The notes below the pieces were generated by a model that saw only the letters and a program-made list of their open reading frames with translations, ran no database searches and had not been told where the DNA came from. 64,000 nt of DNA from an uncultured Clostridia bacterium (GTDB taxonomy: Bacteria > Bacillota > Clostridia > Oscillospirales > Acutalibacteraceae): contig CAMHAH010000001.1 of NCBI GenBank assembly GCA_946183365.1, forward strand, positions 62,001 through 126,000, read 5' to 3'. Below are positions 17,388 through 25,456 of the stretch, piece by piece. Both the position numbers and the translations under genes were made by a program. Position 1 is the stretch's first letter. Every line of letters begins with the position of its first letter.

Positions 17388-17879
17388 TTATTTACGACCG
17401 CCGCCGTTCCCACGACGGGAATAGCCGCGGCTCTCGCCACGTTTAAGATCCGACATCTTATCCTCGGAGGTACGTTTGAACTTACTCATCATATCCTCAA
17501 AGCTGCCGCTGTTAGAGGCGCTCTGCCACTCAAAATCACCGGGTGAGGTGACAGGAGGCGCGGGCTCATATTTCTTGCGTTGTTTCGGGGGCTGGCTCTG
17601 TCTCGAACGGTTCTTCTGAGCAGGCTTCTTGTTGCTGTCGTCAGCCTTCTCAAGCTGTTTGAGCGACAGCGCGATCCTGCCGTCGTCAGATACCGAGATG
17701 ACCTTCACGGTAACTGCCTGTCCTATCTTGAGCACAGTTTTGATATCCTCGACATAGGAGCGGGACACCTCGGATATATGTATCATACCCTTGGAGCCGT
17801 CCTCAGTCTCTACAAAAGCGCCGAAATTTGTAATACCTGTAATCTTTCCGTTTACTATGTTGCCCACACTCAATGACAT
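17388..17879 (-). CDS. S1 domain RNA-binding protein (YabR-like)
   Basis: A 163-residue protein with one S1 RNA-binding domain at residues 1-76 (VGNIVNGKITGITNFGAFVE, GMIHISEVSRSYVEDI, DDGRIALSLKQLE). A basic, low-complexity tail follows, rich in Lys, Arg, Gln and Pro, and ends in SRRGNGGGRK. The tail also holds the conserved helix FEDMMSKFKRTSEDKMSDLKR (the first 20 residues are enough to recognise it). This is the YabR relative that follows divIC in B. subtilis. Its job, probably RNA or ribosome binding, is not settled. It is 61 bases downstream of divIC. Confidence 0.85.
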   Translation of the reverse strand: MSLSVGNIVNGKITGITNFGAFVETEDGSKGMIHISEVSRSYVEDIKTVLKIGQAVTVKVISVSDDGRIALSLKQLEKADDSNKKPAQKNRSRQSQPPKQRKKYEPAPPVTSPGDFEWQSASNSGSFEDMMSKFKRTSEDKMSDLKRGESRGYSRRGNGGGRK

Positions 17880-17940
17880 TCGGTTATATACCCCTTATAT
17901 AATCAGAATCTATTACACCGCCTAAGCGGCAATAATCAAG

Positions 17941-18315
17941 TTAATCGCCCGATACGTTGACAAATACTCTCTCGCCCTCTTTGAGATAGTCAAGGTCGTC
18001 GCGGGCTATCTGTTCGGCAAGAGCTGAGAAATCGGAGCCGGTGGAGTCATAAAGCTTCTGCATCTCTTCGTTCTTGATCTCCTGAACGGTGATTTTCTCC
18101 TTGAGCTCGTCGAGCTCAGCCTTGCGGTCGCGTATCTGTGACTGTATCCCTATGATGGATATCATAGAATATATCAAAAAAGCAACCGCCACCAAAGAAA
18201 GCACAATCAAGACCGGACGGGAGAATAAACCCCTGCCCTCTTTCTTGTTACCCTCTTTGCCTGCGGTCTGCTCGCCTGACGCGGGCTTTTTTGTTTGTTC
18301 TCTTCTTTTGCTCAT
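17941..18315 (-). CDS. divIC: Septum formation initiator DivIC/FtsB family
   Basis: A 124-residue bitopic cell-division protein. A charged cytoplasmic N-terminus (residues 1-32) is followed by a membrane helix (VLIVLSLVAVAFLIYSMISI) and an extracytoplasmic coiled coil (QSQIRDRKAELDELKEKI and onwards). The C-terminal motif ARDDLDYLKEGERVFV is characteristic of DivIC/FtsB. It would act with FtsL and DivIB at the septum. Its position after yabQ and before the S1 gene is exactly that of divIC in B. subtilis. Confidence 0.9.
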   Translation of the reverse strand: MSKRREQTKKPASGEQTAGKEGNKKEGRGLFSRPVLIVLSLVAVAFLIYSMISIIGIQSQIRDRKAELDELKEKITVQEIKNEEMQKLYDSTGSDFSALAEQIARDDLDYLKEGERVFVNVSGD

Positions 18316-18326
18316 ATATTCTTCCT

Positions 18327-18827
18327 TTATTGGATACGGCTGTCAGCGAGTTTTCTTTTTCGTCTTTCAGCACGGTGCTTTTTATGTAACTCAGTCGATC
18401 TCTTGATCAACTTGTCTATTACTTCATGTATATTATACACTAAAACAGATGTCACTTTCAATAGCAAATCAAAAATTTTTTCGATAATTTTGTATATTTT
18501 TTGTATAATAGTACGCAAAACAACAGCGGTATGTGAATAAATCTTGCCCATTATGCTGCCCAGCGTCAAGCGGTATATCAAAAAACCTGCCGCCTCTCCG
18601 AAAATTATAAAGGCTCTGACGTCTCCCTTATTGAACGGCAGAGCAAACAGAGAGGTCGCCACTCCGCAGACAGCAAAGAATATGATATCCGATATGATGA
18701 CATGAAGATCACGGGCGCGGATAAGTATCCTCACCGCCCTTATCAGGTCATATATCGCACCTAAGACAAGCCCGAGTGCTATCGACCACAAAAAGTAAGC
18801 GGTCTGACCCGGAAGAGACAGACCCAT
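18327..18827 (-). CDS. yabQ: Spore cortex biosynthesis protein YabQ
   Basis: YabQ is a membrane protein needed for cortex formation in B. subtilis spores. The protein (about 166 residues) has several hydrophobic segments (TAYFLWSIALGLVLGAIYDL, IISDIIFFAVCGVATSLFAL and RAFIIFGEAAGFLIYRLTLG) and then a long basic amphipathic C-terminus ending RRKRKLADSRIQ. The start is either the ATG at 18827, overlapping the yabP stop by one base (TGATG), or a GTG one codon earlier. It is flanked by yabP and divIC in the conserved order. Confidence 0.88.
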   Translation of the reverse strand: MGLSLPGQTAYFLWSIALGLVLGAIYDLIRAVRILIRARDLHVIISDIIFFAVCGVATSLFALPFNKGDVRAFIIFGEAAGFLIYRLTLGSIMGKIYSHTAVVLRTIIQKIYKIIEKIFDLLLKVTSVLVYNIHEVIDKLIKRSTELHKKHRAERRKRKLADSRIQ

Positions 18828-19096
18828 CACTTGAACAGCCGTGAGCGCAGCGAGCCCGAGGACGAACCGAGGTATTGGAGAGAGCTTATCGTACCGTCGA
18901 TGATCACATCGCCGCTGTCGAGGCTGAGCTTGCTGATATGCAGAGAAGCGCCCTTGACCACTAAGGTGCAGTCACTGAGCCTTACTGTTATGGTCTGCTC
19001 ATCGAAGCCGGGCACATCCTCTACCCCCGTGAGGGTTAGCAGACTGCGGTTGTCAAGAGTAAGCAGATGAGGCTTCTTTATATAATTTTCGGGCAT
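18827..19096 (-). CDS. yabP: Sporulation protein YabP
   Basis: An 89-residue YabP/YqfC family protein required for normal cortex assembly in B. subtilis. The pattern is MPENYIKKPHLLTLDNRSLL, TLTGVEDVPGFDEQTITVRL, LVVKGASLHISKLSLDSGD and a final I-D-G-T-I-S-S-L-Q-Y element, as in the family. The start at 19096 follows GGGAGG seven bases upstream. It lies between rqcP and yabQ. Confidence 0.92.
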   Translation of the reverse strand: MPENYIKKPHLLTLDNRSLLTLTGVEDVPGFDEQTITVRLSDCTLVVKGASLHISKLSLDSGDVIIDGTISSLQYLGSSSGSLRSRLFK

Positions 19097-19178
19097 AAAA
19101 TTCCTCCCATATAATCTTCTAAACAATTATATGGGAGACAATGATAAAATATGACGTTCGCCTCTATGTATCAAGAGA

Positions 19179-19418
19179 TCATAAGGGCGTATACAGAGAC
19201 GCGGCGTCCTCTTTGCGTACGGTCTCAGCCACCTTTTCTACACGGAATTTTACCGTTCGGGTCTCAAAATTCAGTTCTATGACATCACCGGGCTTTACAT
19301 CATAAGAGGCCCGGGCGACCTTACCGTTCACTACCGCCTTGCCCGCGTCGCAGACCTCGTTCGCGACCGTGCGGCGCTTGATGATACGAGAGACCTTTAA
19401 GTATTTATCCAAACGCAT
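19179..19418 (-). CDS. rqcP: S4-domain RNA-binding protein RqcP (YabO)
   Basis: A 79-residue protein made almost entirely of one S4 domain (MRLDKYLKVSRIIKRRTVAN, DAGKAVVNGKVARASYDVKPGD). RqcP works with RqcH in B. subtilis to add alanine tails to stalled nascent chains on the 50S subunit. GGAG lies nine bases before the ATG at 19418. The gene is upstream of yabP as in Bacillus, but here the hup gene and a 245-bp repeat lie between mazG and rqcP. Confidence 0.92.
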   Translation of the reverse strand: MRLDKYLKVSRIIKRRTVANEVCDAGKAVVNGKVARASYDVKPGDVIELNFETRTVKFRVEKVAETVRKEDAASLYTPL

Positions 19419-19480
19419 GATGATCACTCCTTTTACAGTGACATTATATGAGAAAACGCTCTCGCAGTCAAGCAGCAAAT

Positions 19481-19500
19481 CTTTTTCCTTATTAGGAAAA
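19481..19500. repeat. Short inverted repeat upstream of rqcP
   Basis: TTTTCC, TTATTA, GGAAAA at about 19483-19500. It lies between the palindromic repeat element and rqcP and is not followed by a T-run. Confidence 0.4.
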
Positions 19501-19517
19501 GAGCAGTTCCCTAATTA

Positions 19518-19762
19518 ATACTAATTTCAAATAAAACCCTTTAACATCTGTTGCTGAAAATCTCGCATAACTTTGTTGTCAGGCTTGACAGGCGCCAGCA
19601 GTGACACTAAGCCAATCGCTTCGCTCTTGGAGTGTTGTTGCATGGGTGTTGTTAGCCAAATCAAAGATTTGGACAACACCTCAAGCCTGCCCGCGCCTTC
19701 CGCCGCGTTCTGCAAGATTTTCCGTTAACATCTTATTATAGCTTTTTATTTGAAATTAGTAT
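19518..19762. repeat. Palindromic MITE-like repeat, copy 1 (245 bp)
   Basis: Perfect 19-bp terminal inverted repeats (19518-19536 and 19744-19762; ATACTAATTTCAAATAAAA at the left end) are followed by second, imperfect arms around GAAAATCTCGCATAAC, and a centre with TTGTCAGGCTTGACAGGCGC. An extra stretch of roughly 80 bases sits in the centre and forms its own hairpin (GGTGTTGT, CCAAATC, AAA, GATTTGG, ACAACACC, 19645-19680). A second, shorter copy lies at 47336-47493. No transposase is encoded; the short reading frame across it is not a convincing gene. It separates hup from rqcP. Confidence 0.85.
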
Positions 19763-19817
19763 AAGGTAAAAGAAAGAGCCGACAGAAAATGCCGGCTCAA
19801 AGCGCAATGGAATAAAA

Positions 19818-20093
19818 TTATTTGTTTACAGCATCCTTGAATGCCTTACCTGCCTTGAAAGCGGGAACCTTGGAAGCAGGGATCTCGATCTTAGCGTTTG
19901 TTCTGGGATCTACGCCTGTGCGAGCATTTCTCTCTCTTCTCTCGAAAGTACCGAAGCCAACGATCTGGATCTTGTCACCGGCAGCGATAGTCTCTACGAT
20001 TGTGTCGAAGGTAGCAGCTACAGCAGCCTCGGCATCCTTCTTGGAAATAGCAGCTTTCTCAGCTACTACTGCGATGAGTTCTGACTTTTTCAT
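19818..20093 (-). CDS. hup: HU family DNA-binding protein
   Basis: A 91-residue nucleoid protein, [20 protein letters not shown] at the N-terminus, [20 protein letters not shown], the DNA-intercalating arm [20 protein letters not shown] and KAFKDAVN at the end. It bends DNA non-specifically. GGAGG lies nine bases before the ATG at 20093. It sits between mazG and rqcP, an insertion relative to B. subtilis. The codon usage looks like that of a highly expressed gene. Confidence 0.96.
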   Translation of the reverse strand: MKKSELIAVVAEKAAISKKDAEAAVAATFDTIVETIAAGDKIQIVGFGTFERRERNARTGVDPRTNAKIEIPASKVPAFKAGKAFKDAVNK

Positions 20094-20136
20094 TATAATT
20101 TCCTCCAAAAATTTTTGCGGATATTCCGCTTGATTT

Positions 20137-20922
20137 TTATTTAACTTCTTCCCATAGGGAATCAATTAACTCAGTATTAGCGGTCTTCATATCTATACCG
20201 CGTTTGTGCGCGAGCTCCTCAACGGCTCTGAACCTTGACGAGAATTTGTCGGTAGCCTTGGACAAAGCCTGCTCGGCGTCAACTCCGACGAACCTCGCTA
20301 CGTTCACTACAGAGAACAAGAGATCTCCGAGCTCATCCTCGATCTTCTCTTTATCTCCGCTGTTGACAGCGTTCAAAAGCTCCCGGCGTTCCTCTGTCAC
20401 CTTATCGGCGGCGCTTTGAGCATCTTTGAAATCCATACCGGATTTAGCTGAGCGCTTCTGGACCTTTTGAGCCCGCATAAGCGCCGGCAGAGAACGCGCA
20501 ACGTCGTCTACCGAATCGGCGTAGCTCTCCTGAGACTTGGTCTGCATCTTGATGGCGTCCCAGTTTTTGAGCACTTCCTCGGGGGTGTCCGCCTGTGTAT
20601 CGGCAAATACATGAGGATGTCTGATGATGAGCTTCTTACATACGTCGTTGCAGACGTCGTCAAAATCGAACCTGCCCTCTTCCTCCTCCATAAGAGAGTG
20701 GAAGATAACCTGCATGAGCACGTCGCCGAGCTCCTCGCGGAGCAAAGGGGAATCTCCCTTATCTATAGCCTCAACGGCCTCATAGGTCTCTTCGATAAAG
20801 TTCTGCCTGATACTCTCATGGGTCTGGACCTTATCCCAGGGACATCCGTCGGGAGAACGGAGAATACGCATAATCTCAATCAAATCATTAATATTATAGG
20901 CTTCTTTGTATTGAAAATCCAT
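20137..20922 (-). CDS. mazG: Nucleoside triphosphate pyrophosphohydrolase MazG
   Basis: MazG hydrolyses (d)NTPs to monophosphates and pyrophosphate. The 261-residue protein has two MazG modules. The first contains [29 protein letters not shown] and [16 protein letters not shown]; the second contains [11 protein letters not shown] and [17 protein letters not shown]. Both EExxE metal-binding patterns are intact. This is the YabN position in the cluster, although the N-terminal methylase-like domain of Bacillus YabN is absent, as is common in Clostridia. It follows the flippase gene by 44 bases. Confidence 0.93.
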   Translation of the reverse strand: MDFQYKEAYNINDLIEIMRILRSPDGCPWDKVQTHESIRQNFIEETYEAVEAIDKGDSPLLREELGDVLMQVIFHSLMEEEEGRFDFDDVCNDVCKKLIIRHPHVFADTQADTPEEVLKNWDAIKMQTKSQESYADSVDDVARSLPALMRAQKVQKRSAKSGMDFKDAQSAADKVTEERRELLNAVNSGDKEKIEDELGDLLFSVVNVARFVGVDAEQALSKATDKFSSRFRAVEELAHKRGIDMKTANTELIDSLWEEVK

Positions 20923-20966
20923 AGCATCTCCATAAAGCGGTGAAAAACCCGCTTATACTCTATATA

Positions 20967-22769
20967 TTACCTTAATAAGTGCAGTTTTGCAAGAATTGTA
21001 ACAATATTTTTACCTTTTGGAAGCATATATATCTCTTCCTTGGTAAATGTCTTCAAAAGCATAAGAGCTACAACATATACGATGACCGCGAAAATGATAG
21101 CAACGATGACAGATATCAGGTTGCCGACGACCATATGACAGAGTGAATATACTCCGTAAGCCGTAGCGGCGCAAAGGACAGCCGCGATCAAAGGCTTGAG
21201 CACCGTGCTGAAGAAGTTCGGCGTTACCTTTGAATGGCGGATAAGCAGATACATACCCGCTACGCAAACGAAGGCGAACGCTACCAGCGAGCCTACAGCA
21301 GCGCCTGTGATGTTCATCTCGACGATACTTACGAAGAGATAGTTGGTAAGTATCTTTATACCCATAGCGATGGTGCAGAGTATCAAGGGCAGCTTGACCT
21401 TGCCGATACCCTGAAGCATACTGCATATAGGCGTAGATACCGCGACGACGATACACGATAAGCCCATGACGCGCAAAACGGACGCGGCTATCTCGGTCTC
21501 TGTTATAGAGCCGTAGAGAAGAGAGATGATCGGATACGGCAGAGCAAAGAGTGCGAGACCGGCGGGAAGTGTGAAGAGCATGGTCATCTTCAAAACGGTC
21601 TCTATACTGCGCTTGAGCTCAGCCTTATCGCCCGATGTATAAGCGGCGGTAACGTTGGGCAGAGCGGATGTACCGAACGCCTGAGTGATAGTCGTGACCA
21701 GCTGCATAAGCGTAAGAGCCATATTGAAGCAGCCCGAGAGGAAGGTGTGTATGGTGACTCCGTGCTCGGGTGTGGGATGTGCCGGGATCATAGACCACAT
21801 CTCCTCGGTATGAGCCGGGAACTGAGCCACCAGCCCCTGAGGATTGGTTTGTGATGTGTTATAAAGCACGTTCTGTACGACAACGGTATCTATAGAGCCG
21901 GAGACGTTCATTATCAGCGCCGATAAGCCTATCGGTATAGCTGTCTTGAGCAGGAGCTTGAAGGTCTCGTTCTGTGTACGGGCGTCGACGGAATCGCGCA
22001 TGAGCTCATCCGAAACGGTAAACACACGCTTTGAATAGTAGATACGAAGGAACACGAAGGCAATAAGAGAACCTATTGTGATACCCGCTATAGCGGCGGC
22101 TACGGAATAGCCGAGAAGCGTCTCCATAGCTACGTTCTCAGAGGCGAACTTCTTACCGAATACAGTACCCGAGGAGGCGAACTCGCTCATACCGACCCTC
22201 ATGGTCAGATAGCCGAGCGACAGACCGATAAAGACCTTACCGACAGCCTCGAGCACCTCGCTGACCGCGGTCGGGAACATATTTCGCTGACCTTCGTAGT
22301 ATCCGCGGTAAACGGAAACCATACAGCCGAGGAACACAGACGGAGCGAGCGTCATCATAGAGTAGATAGCCAGAGGCTGTTTTACCACCTGTACCCATAC
22401 AAAGCTGATGCCGATCATGAGCAAGAAGCAGATTGAGCCCATGCCGATAAAGAACTTCTTTGAGGTCTTATGTATGACCGCTACGTCCTTATAGCGCTTC
22501 TGAGCTATGCTCTCGGCGATAAGCCTTGATACAGCTATTGGAAATCCCGCGGTAGCGAGCGCGAACAGGGGATTATATACCTCATACGCGTTGCCGAGGA
22601 TACCCGCGCCGATACCGGATAGGTTCTCGCCGAACTGGCCGTACATACGAGTCAGAAAAACCTTATAGAACATACCGAGGAGCTTTACGACAACCATGCT
22701 GACTGTCATTATCAAAGCGCCCTTGACAAAGGTTTTTGACGTATTTTTATTCAGACTGTCATTACTCAT
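20967..22769 (-). CDS. SpoVB/MurJ-type polysaccharide flippase
   Basis: A 600-residue polytopic protein of the MOP flippase superfamily (SpoVB, YabM, MurJ relatives), with about fourteen hydrophobic segments. The N-terminus TFVKGALIMTVSMVVVKLLGMFYKV and YEVYNPLFALATAGFPIAVSRL are typical of SpoVB/YabM. Family members move lipid-linked peptidoglycan or other polysaccharide precursors across the membrane; in sporulation SpoVB supports cortex synthesis. Its place ahead of mazG matches yabM of B. subtilis. A consensus promoter (22850-22878) and AGAGG near the ATG start the yab cluster transcript here. Whether it acts in growth, sporulation or both is open. Confidence 0.88.
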   Translation of the reverse strand: MSNDSLNKNTSKTFVKGALIMTVSMVVVKLLGMFYKVFLTRMYGQFGENLSGIGAGILGNAYEVYNPLFALATAGFPIAVSRLIAESIAQKRYKDVAVIHKTSKKFFIGMGSICFLLMIGISFVWVQVVKQPLAIYSMMTLAPSVFLGCMVSVYRGYYEGQRNMFPTAVSEVLEAVGKVFIGLSLGYLTMRVGMSEFASSGTVFGKKFASENVAMETLLGYSVAAAIAGITIGSLIAFVFLRIYYSKRVFTVSDELMRDSVDARTQNETFKLLLKTAIPIGLSALIMNVSGSIDTVVVQNVLYNTSQTNPQGLVAQFPAHTEEMWSMIPAHPTPEHGVTIHTFLSGCFNMALTLMQLVTTITQAFGTSALPNVTAAYTSGDKAELKRSIETVLKMTMLFTLPAGLALFALPYPIISLLYGSITETEIAASVLRVMGLSCIVVAVSTPICSMLQGIGKVKLPLILCTIAMGIKILTNYLFVSIVEMNITGAAVGSLVAFAFVCVAGMYLLIRHSKVTPNFFSTVLKPLIAAVLCAATAYGVYSLCHMVVGNLISVIVAIIFAVIVYVVALMLLKTFTKEEIYMLPKGKNIVTILAKLHLLR

Positions 22770-22849
22770 TTTATCGCCTCTGAAATAATTAGTATCTGTT
22801 TATCCGAGGATAGCGGTCTATCCCCGGGATACGCAATATCTGATTTTGT

Positions 22850-22878
22850 ATTTTATCACACGGATATTGAGTTTTCAA
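22850..22878 (-). promoter_or_regulatory. Sigma-A promoter of the yab-hpf cluster
   Basis: TTGAAA (22873-22878), 17 bases and TAAAAT (22850-22855) on the minus strand. A leader of about 75 bases follows with a dyad GGATAG, CGGT, CTATCC (22808-22823). Confidence 0.78.
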
Positions 22879-22890
22879 CCGTTGCCGGTA

Positions 22891-24321
22891 TTATTCGTTG
22901 TATTCACTATAAAAAGATTTTATGCGGGCTTTGCGTTCGAGCAGTTCGTCAAAGCGGCTGATATATTCATACGGATATTTGAAGTTGAATATACGCTCGA
23001 GATAGTCGGAGTTTACGTCTCTGAGCTTTGTAACGGCTCCCGCTCCGCACGCAAGGATCGAATGTGTCTCTTCCATGATATATACATTATAGGGGCTGAA
23101 ATAACCTTTTTTTGCCCATCCGATATTCTCAAGGTTAGAGAGCATCTTGCTCTGTCTGTAGAGGTAGTACGGCTCATAGCCGCCCTGAGTAAGGCTGTCA
23201 GCGGCGTAGTCGAGCATACGCGCGGTATAAGCCTGCTCACGAACCGCGTCAGAGGAATTGAGCCTCGCGCTTCGTTTAACGGCGAGAGTATGTACGGTGA
23301 CGCTCTCGGGGTCGAGCTCAAGGACCGTGTCGATAGTCCTGTTGAAGCTCTCGGGAGTATCGGTCGTGAGCCCCGCGATAAGGTCCATGTTTATATTGTC
23401 AAAGCCCAGCTCGCGCGCGAGACGGTAAGCGTCGATCGTCTGCTGAGAATTATGCCGTCTGCCGATATACTCGAGAACGCTGTCGTTGAAGGTCTGTGGG
23501 TTGATGGATATACGCGATACACCGTGCTTTTTGAGCGCTGTCAGCTTCTCTCGGGTGACTGTATCGGGTCTGCCCGCTTCAACGGTGAATTCCGAACAGC
23601 CGCTCATATCGAAATCGTCGCGTATCTCTGAGAGCAGGACATCGAGCTGTTCTGCGCTGAGGGTGGTGGGCGTGCCGCCGCCGATATAGACCGACTCGAG
23701 CCTTAGATCAAGCTCACGCGCTATCTGAGAGGTATAGCGTATCTCGCTGAGCAGCAGCGGTAAATATCCCTCTATCAGCTTCTTCGCCTTCTCGATAGAC
23801 TGACTGACAAAGGAGCAGTAATTGCACCTTGACGGGCAGAACGGAATAGATACATAAAGAGAGAAGGAACGCTTATCTGAGCGCGAAAGTATCTCTCGCT
23901 GATTATCATACACCAGCCTTGCGAGACGGGTCTTTTCATCGCTCACAAGCAGAGTATCTTTAAAGTAACGCTCAGCCTCACCCACGCCCTTTTCGAGGGC
24001 GAGCTTTGAAAAAAGCTTTATCGGCCGTACGCCTGTGAGTATGCCCCACGGTAGCACTCTGCCGTATGCCTTTGATAAAAGCCTATACAGCAATACGCCC
24101 ATCATAAGCTCGTTATCATCACACAAAGGAGCAGTCAGAGTCTCGCTGAGCATATCCGTACATAATTCTACCCTGACCTCGTCATGAACAGAGGTCAGGA
24201 TATAAGGCTTCTCGGGTCTATTGAATTCATGTATCACCGCTACGTCCTCGGTAAAAAGGAAGGCGCGGCAGAGGTTTTCCATCTCATAATGGAACTTGTG
24301 ATTATCTATATATAGGTTCAT
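22891..24321 (-). CDS. hemZ: Radical SAM coproporphyrinogen dehydrogenase HemZ-type
   Basis: A 476-residue radical SAM enzyme of the HemN/HemZ family. The FeS motif is SIPFCPSRCNYCSF (about residue 165), followed by YIGGGTPTTLSAEQL, EFTVEAGRPDTVTREKL, ISINPQTFNDSVLEYIGRRH and LIAGLTTDTPESF. The extra N-terminal domain before the radical SAM core (residues 1-155) marks HemZ rather than HemW. HemZ carries out oxygen-independent coproporphyrinogen oxidation in B. subtilis. No other haem genes are nearby, so a related reaction is possible. I take the ATG at 24321, 25 bases after the MBL gene; upstream in-frame codons overlap that gene. Confidence 0.85.
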   Translation of the reverse strand: MNLYIDNHKFHYEMENLCRAFLFTEDVAVIHEFNRPEKPYILTSVHDEVRVELCTDMLSETLTAPLCDDNELMMGVLLYRLLSKAYGRVLPWGILTGVRPIKLFSKLALEKGVGEAERYFKDTLLVSDEKTRLARLVYDNQREILSRSDKRSFSLYVSIPFCPSRCNYCSFVSQSIEKAKKLIEGYLPLLLSEIRYTSQIARELDLRLESVYIGGGTPTTLSAEQLDVLLSEIRDDFDMSGCSEFTVEAGRPDTVTREKLTALKKHGVSRISINPQTFNDSVLEYIGRRHNSQQTIDAYRLARELGFDNINMDLIAGLTTDTPESFNRTIDTVLELDPESVTVHTLAVKRSARLNSSDAVREQAYTARMLDYAADSLTQGGYEPYYLYRQSKMLSNLENIGWAKKGYFSPYNVYIMEETHSILACGAGAVTKLRDVNSDYLERIFNFKYPYEYISRFDELLERKARIKSFYSEYNE

Positions 24322-24346
24322 ATAAACTGGTATTTTCGACTTATTC

Positions 24347-24967
24347 TTACTGCATATACGGATTATACTTTCTCTCATGCTCGAGAGTAGAAAACATATC
24401 GTGACCCGGATAGATCGCGTAATCACCCTCGAGCTCCTTTACCTTCTGCACAGACTTCATCATATCCCGTATGCTCGAGGTCGGGAAATCGGTCCTGCCG
24501 ATGCTCTCACAGAAGATAGTGTCGCCCGAGAAGATACAGTCGTCGACTATATAACAGCCGCTGCCGACGGTATGACCGGGGGTGCTCATGAAGCGGATAT
24601 TGCTCTCGCCGAGCTTGATCACATCGCCGTCATGCAGCTGACGGTCGATATTGAAAGAGTTGATACGGATATTGTGTACCGAAGACAGGTTATAAAGCCC
24701 CTTTTGCAATACCTCCATCTCAGCCTCAGCGGCACAGACGGTGGGATGATACTTTCTGCACAGCTCAGCCGCGCCGATGATATGGTCGTAGTGACCGTGG
24801 GTGAGCAGGATATAATCGAGCCTGCCGCCGCGGCTGTCGAGCTCCGTAATCAGCTCGTCGCTGTGATCACCGGGATCGATGACGGCGAGAGCGCCGGTAG
24901 CCTCGTCCTCTATCAGGTAGCAGTTGGTGGCGATCATGCCGACAACATAACACTTTATCTTTATCAT
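24347..24967 (-). CDS. MBL-fold metallohydrolase, glyoxalase II-like
   Basis: A 206-residue metallo-beta-lactamase fold hydrolase. The metal ligands are visible in LLTHGHYDHIIGA (HxHxDH, about residue 57), STPGHTVGSGCYIV, FSGDTIFCESIGRTDFP and YPGHDMFSTLEHE. Length and motifs match the YqgX/GloB-like hydrolases, which may act on thioesters such as bacillithiol or glutathione adducts; the substrate cannot be determined. It overlaps dtd by four bases and is followed by hemZ, in an order common among Clostridia (rel, dtd, MBL, hemZ). Confidence 0.88.
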   Translation of the reverse strand: MIKIKCYVVGMIATNCYLIEDEATGALAVIDPGDHSDELITELDSRGGRLDYILLTHGHYDHIIGAAELCRKYHPTVCAAEAEMEVLQKGLYNLSSVHNIRINSFNIDRQLHDGDVIKLGESNIRFMSTPGHTVGSGCYIVDDCIFSGDTIFCESIGRTDFPTSSIRDMMKSVQKVKELEGDYAIYPGHDMFSTLEHERKYNPYMQ

Positions 24968-25419
24968 TTCTTTAAATCTCCACTGTCAATAATAATGGTC
25001 ACGGGTCCGCTGTTGAGCAGCTCGACCTTCATATCGGCGCCGAATACTCCTTTTTGGACGTCCTCTACACCAGCGACTTTAATTCTCTCACAGAAATATT
25101 CATACAATTCATTCGCGACGTCGGGCTTGGCGGCGGCGAAGAAATCGGGGCGTCTGCCGTGTGAGCAGTTAGCGCATAGCGTGAACTGAGAGACCACAAG
25201 TGCGGAACCGCCCGTTGTGAGCAGAGAGAGGTTCATCTTATCCTCGCTGTCCGAAAATATTCTGAGGTTAGCTGTTTTATCAGCCAACACCTCAGCGTCA
25301 CGGCGAGTATCGCCGTCCGCGACACCGAGTAATATCAGAAGACCGTCTTTGATAGACGAGATGAGCTCGCCCTCTACGGTCACGCTCGCGCGGCTGACGC
25401 GCTGGATTACCGCTTTCAT
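24964..25419 (-). CDS. dtd: D-aminoacyl-tRNA deacylase
   Basis: Dtd removes D-amino acids from mischarged tRNA. The 151-residue protein has MKAVIQRVSRASVTVEGE at the N-terminus, the SQFTLCANCSHGRRPDF motif with the conserved SQFT, and the cross-subunit motif LNSGPVTIIID. Length is normal. It lies 37 bases after rel and overlaps the MBL gene, as in the rel-dtd order of B. subtilis. Confidence 0.96.
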   Translation of the reverse strand: MKAVIQRVSRASVTVEGELISSIKDGLLILLGVADGDTRRDAEVLADKTANLRIFSDSEDKMNLSLLTTGGSALVVSQFTLCANCSHGRRPDFFAAAKPDVANELYEYFCERIKVAGVEDVQKGVFGADMKVELLNSGPVTIIIDSGDLKK

Positions 25420-25456
25420 TCCTTCATACCTTTCCGAAGCTCACATGAGCCTTCAC

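Noticed and set aside
19527-19715. A 62-codon open frame on the minus strand inside repeat copy 1
   Set aside because: It spans the palindromic element, has no ribosome binding site, and its sequence is explained by the repeat arms.
22808-22827. Leader dyad before the flippase gene as a riboswitch
   Set aside because: Too small (a 6-bp stem) and no known riboswitch core around it.
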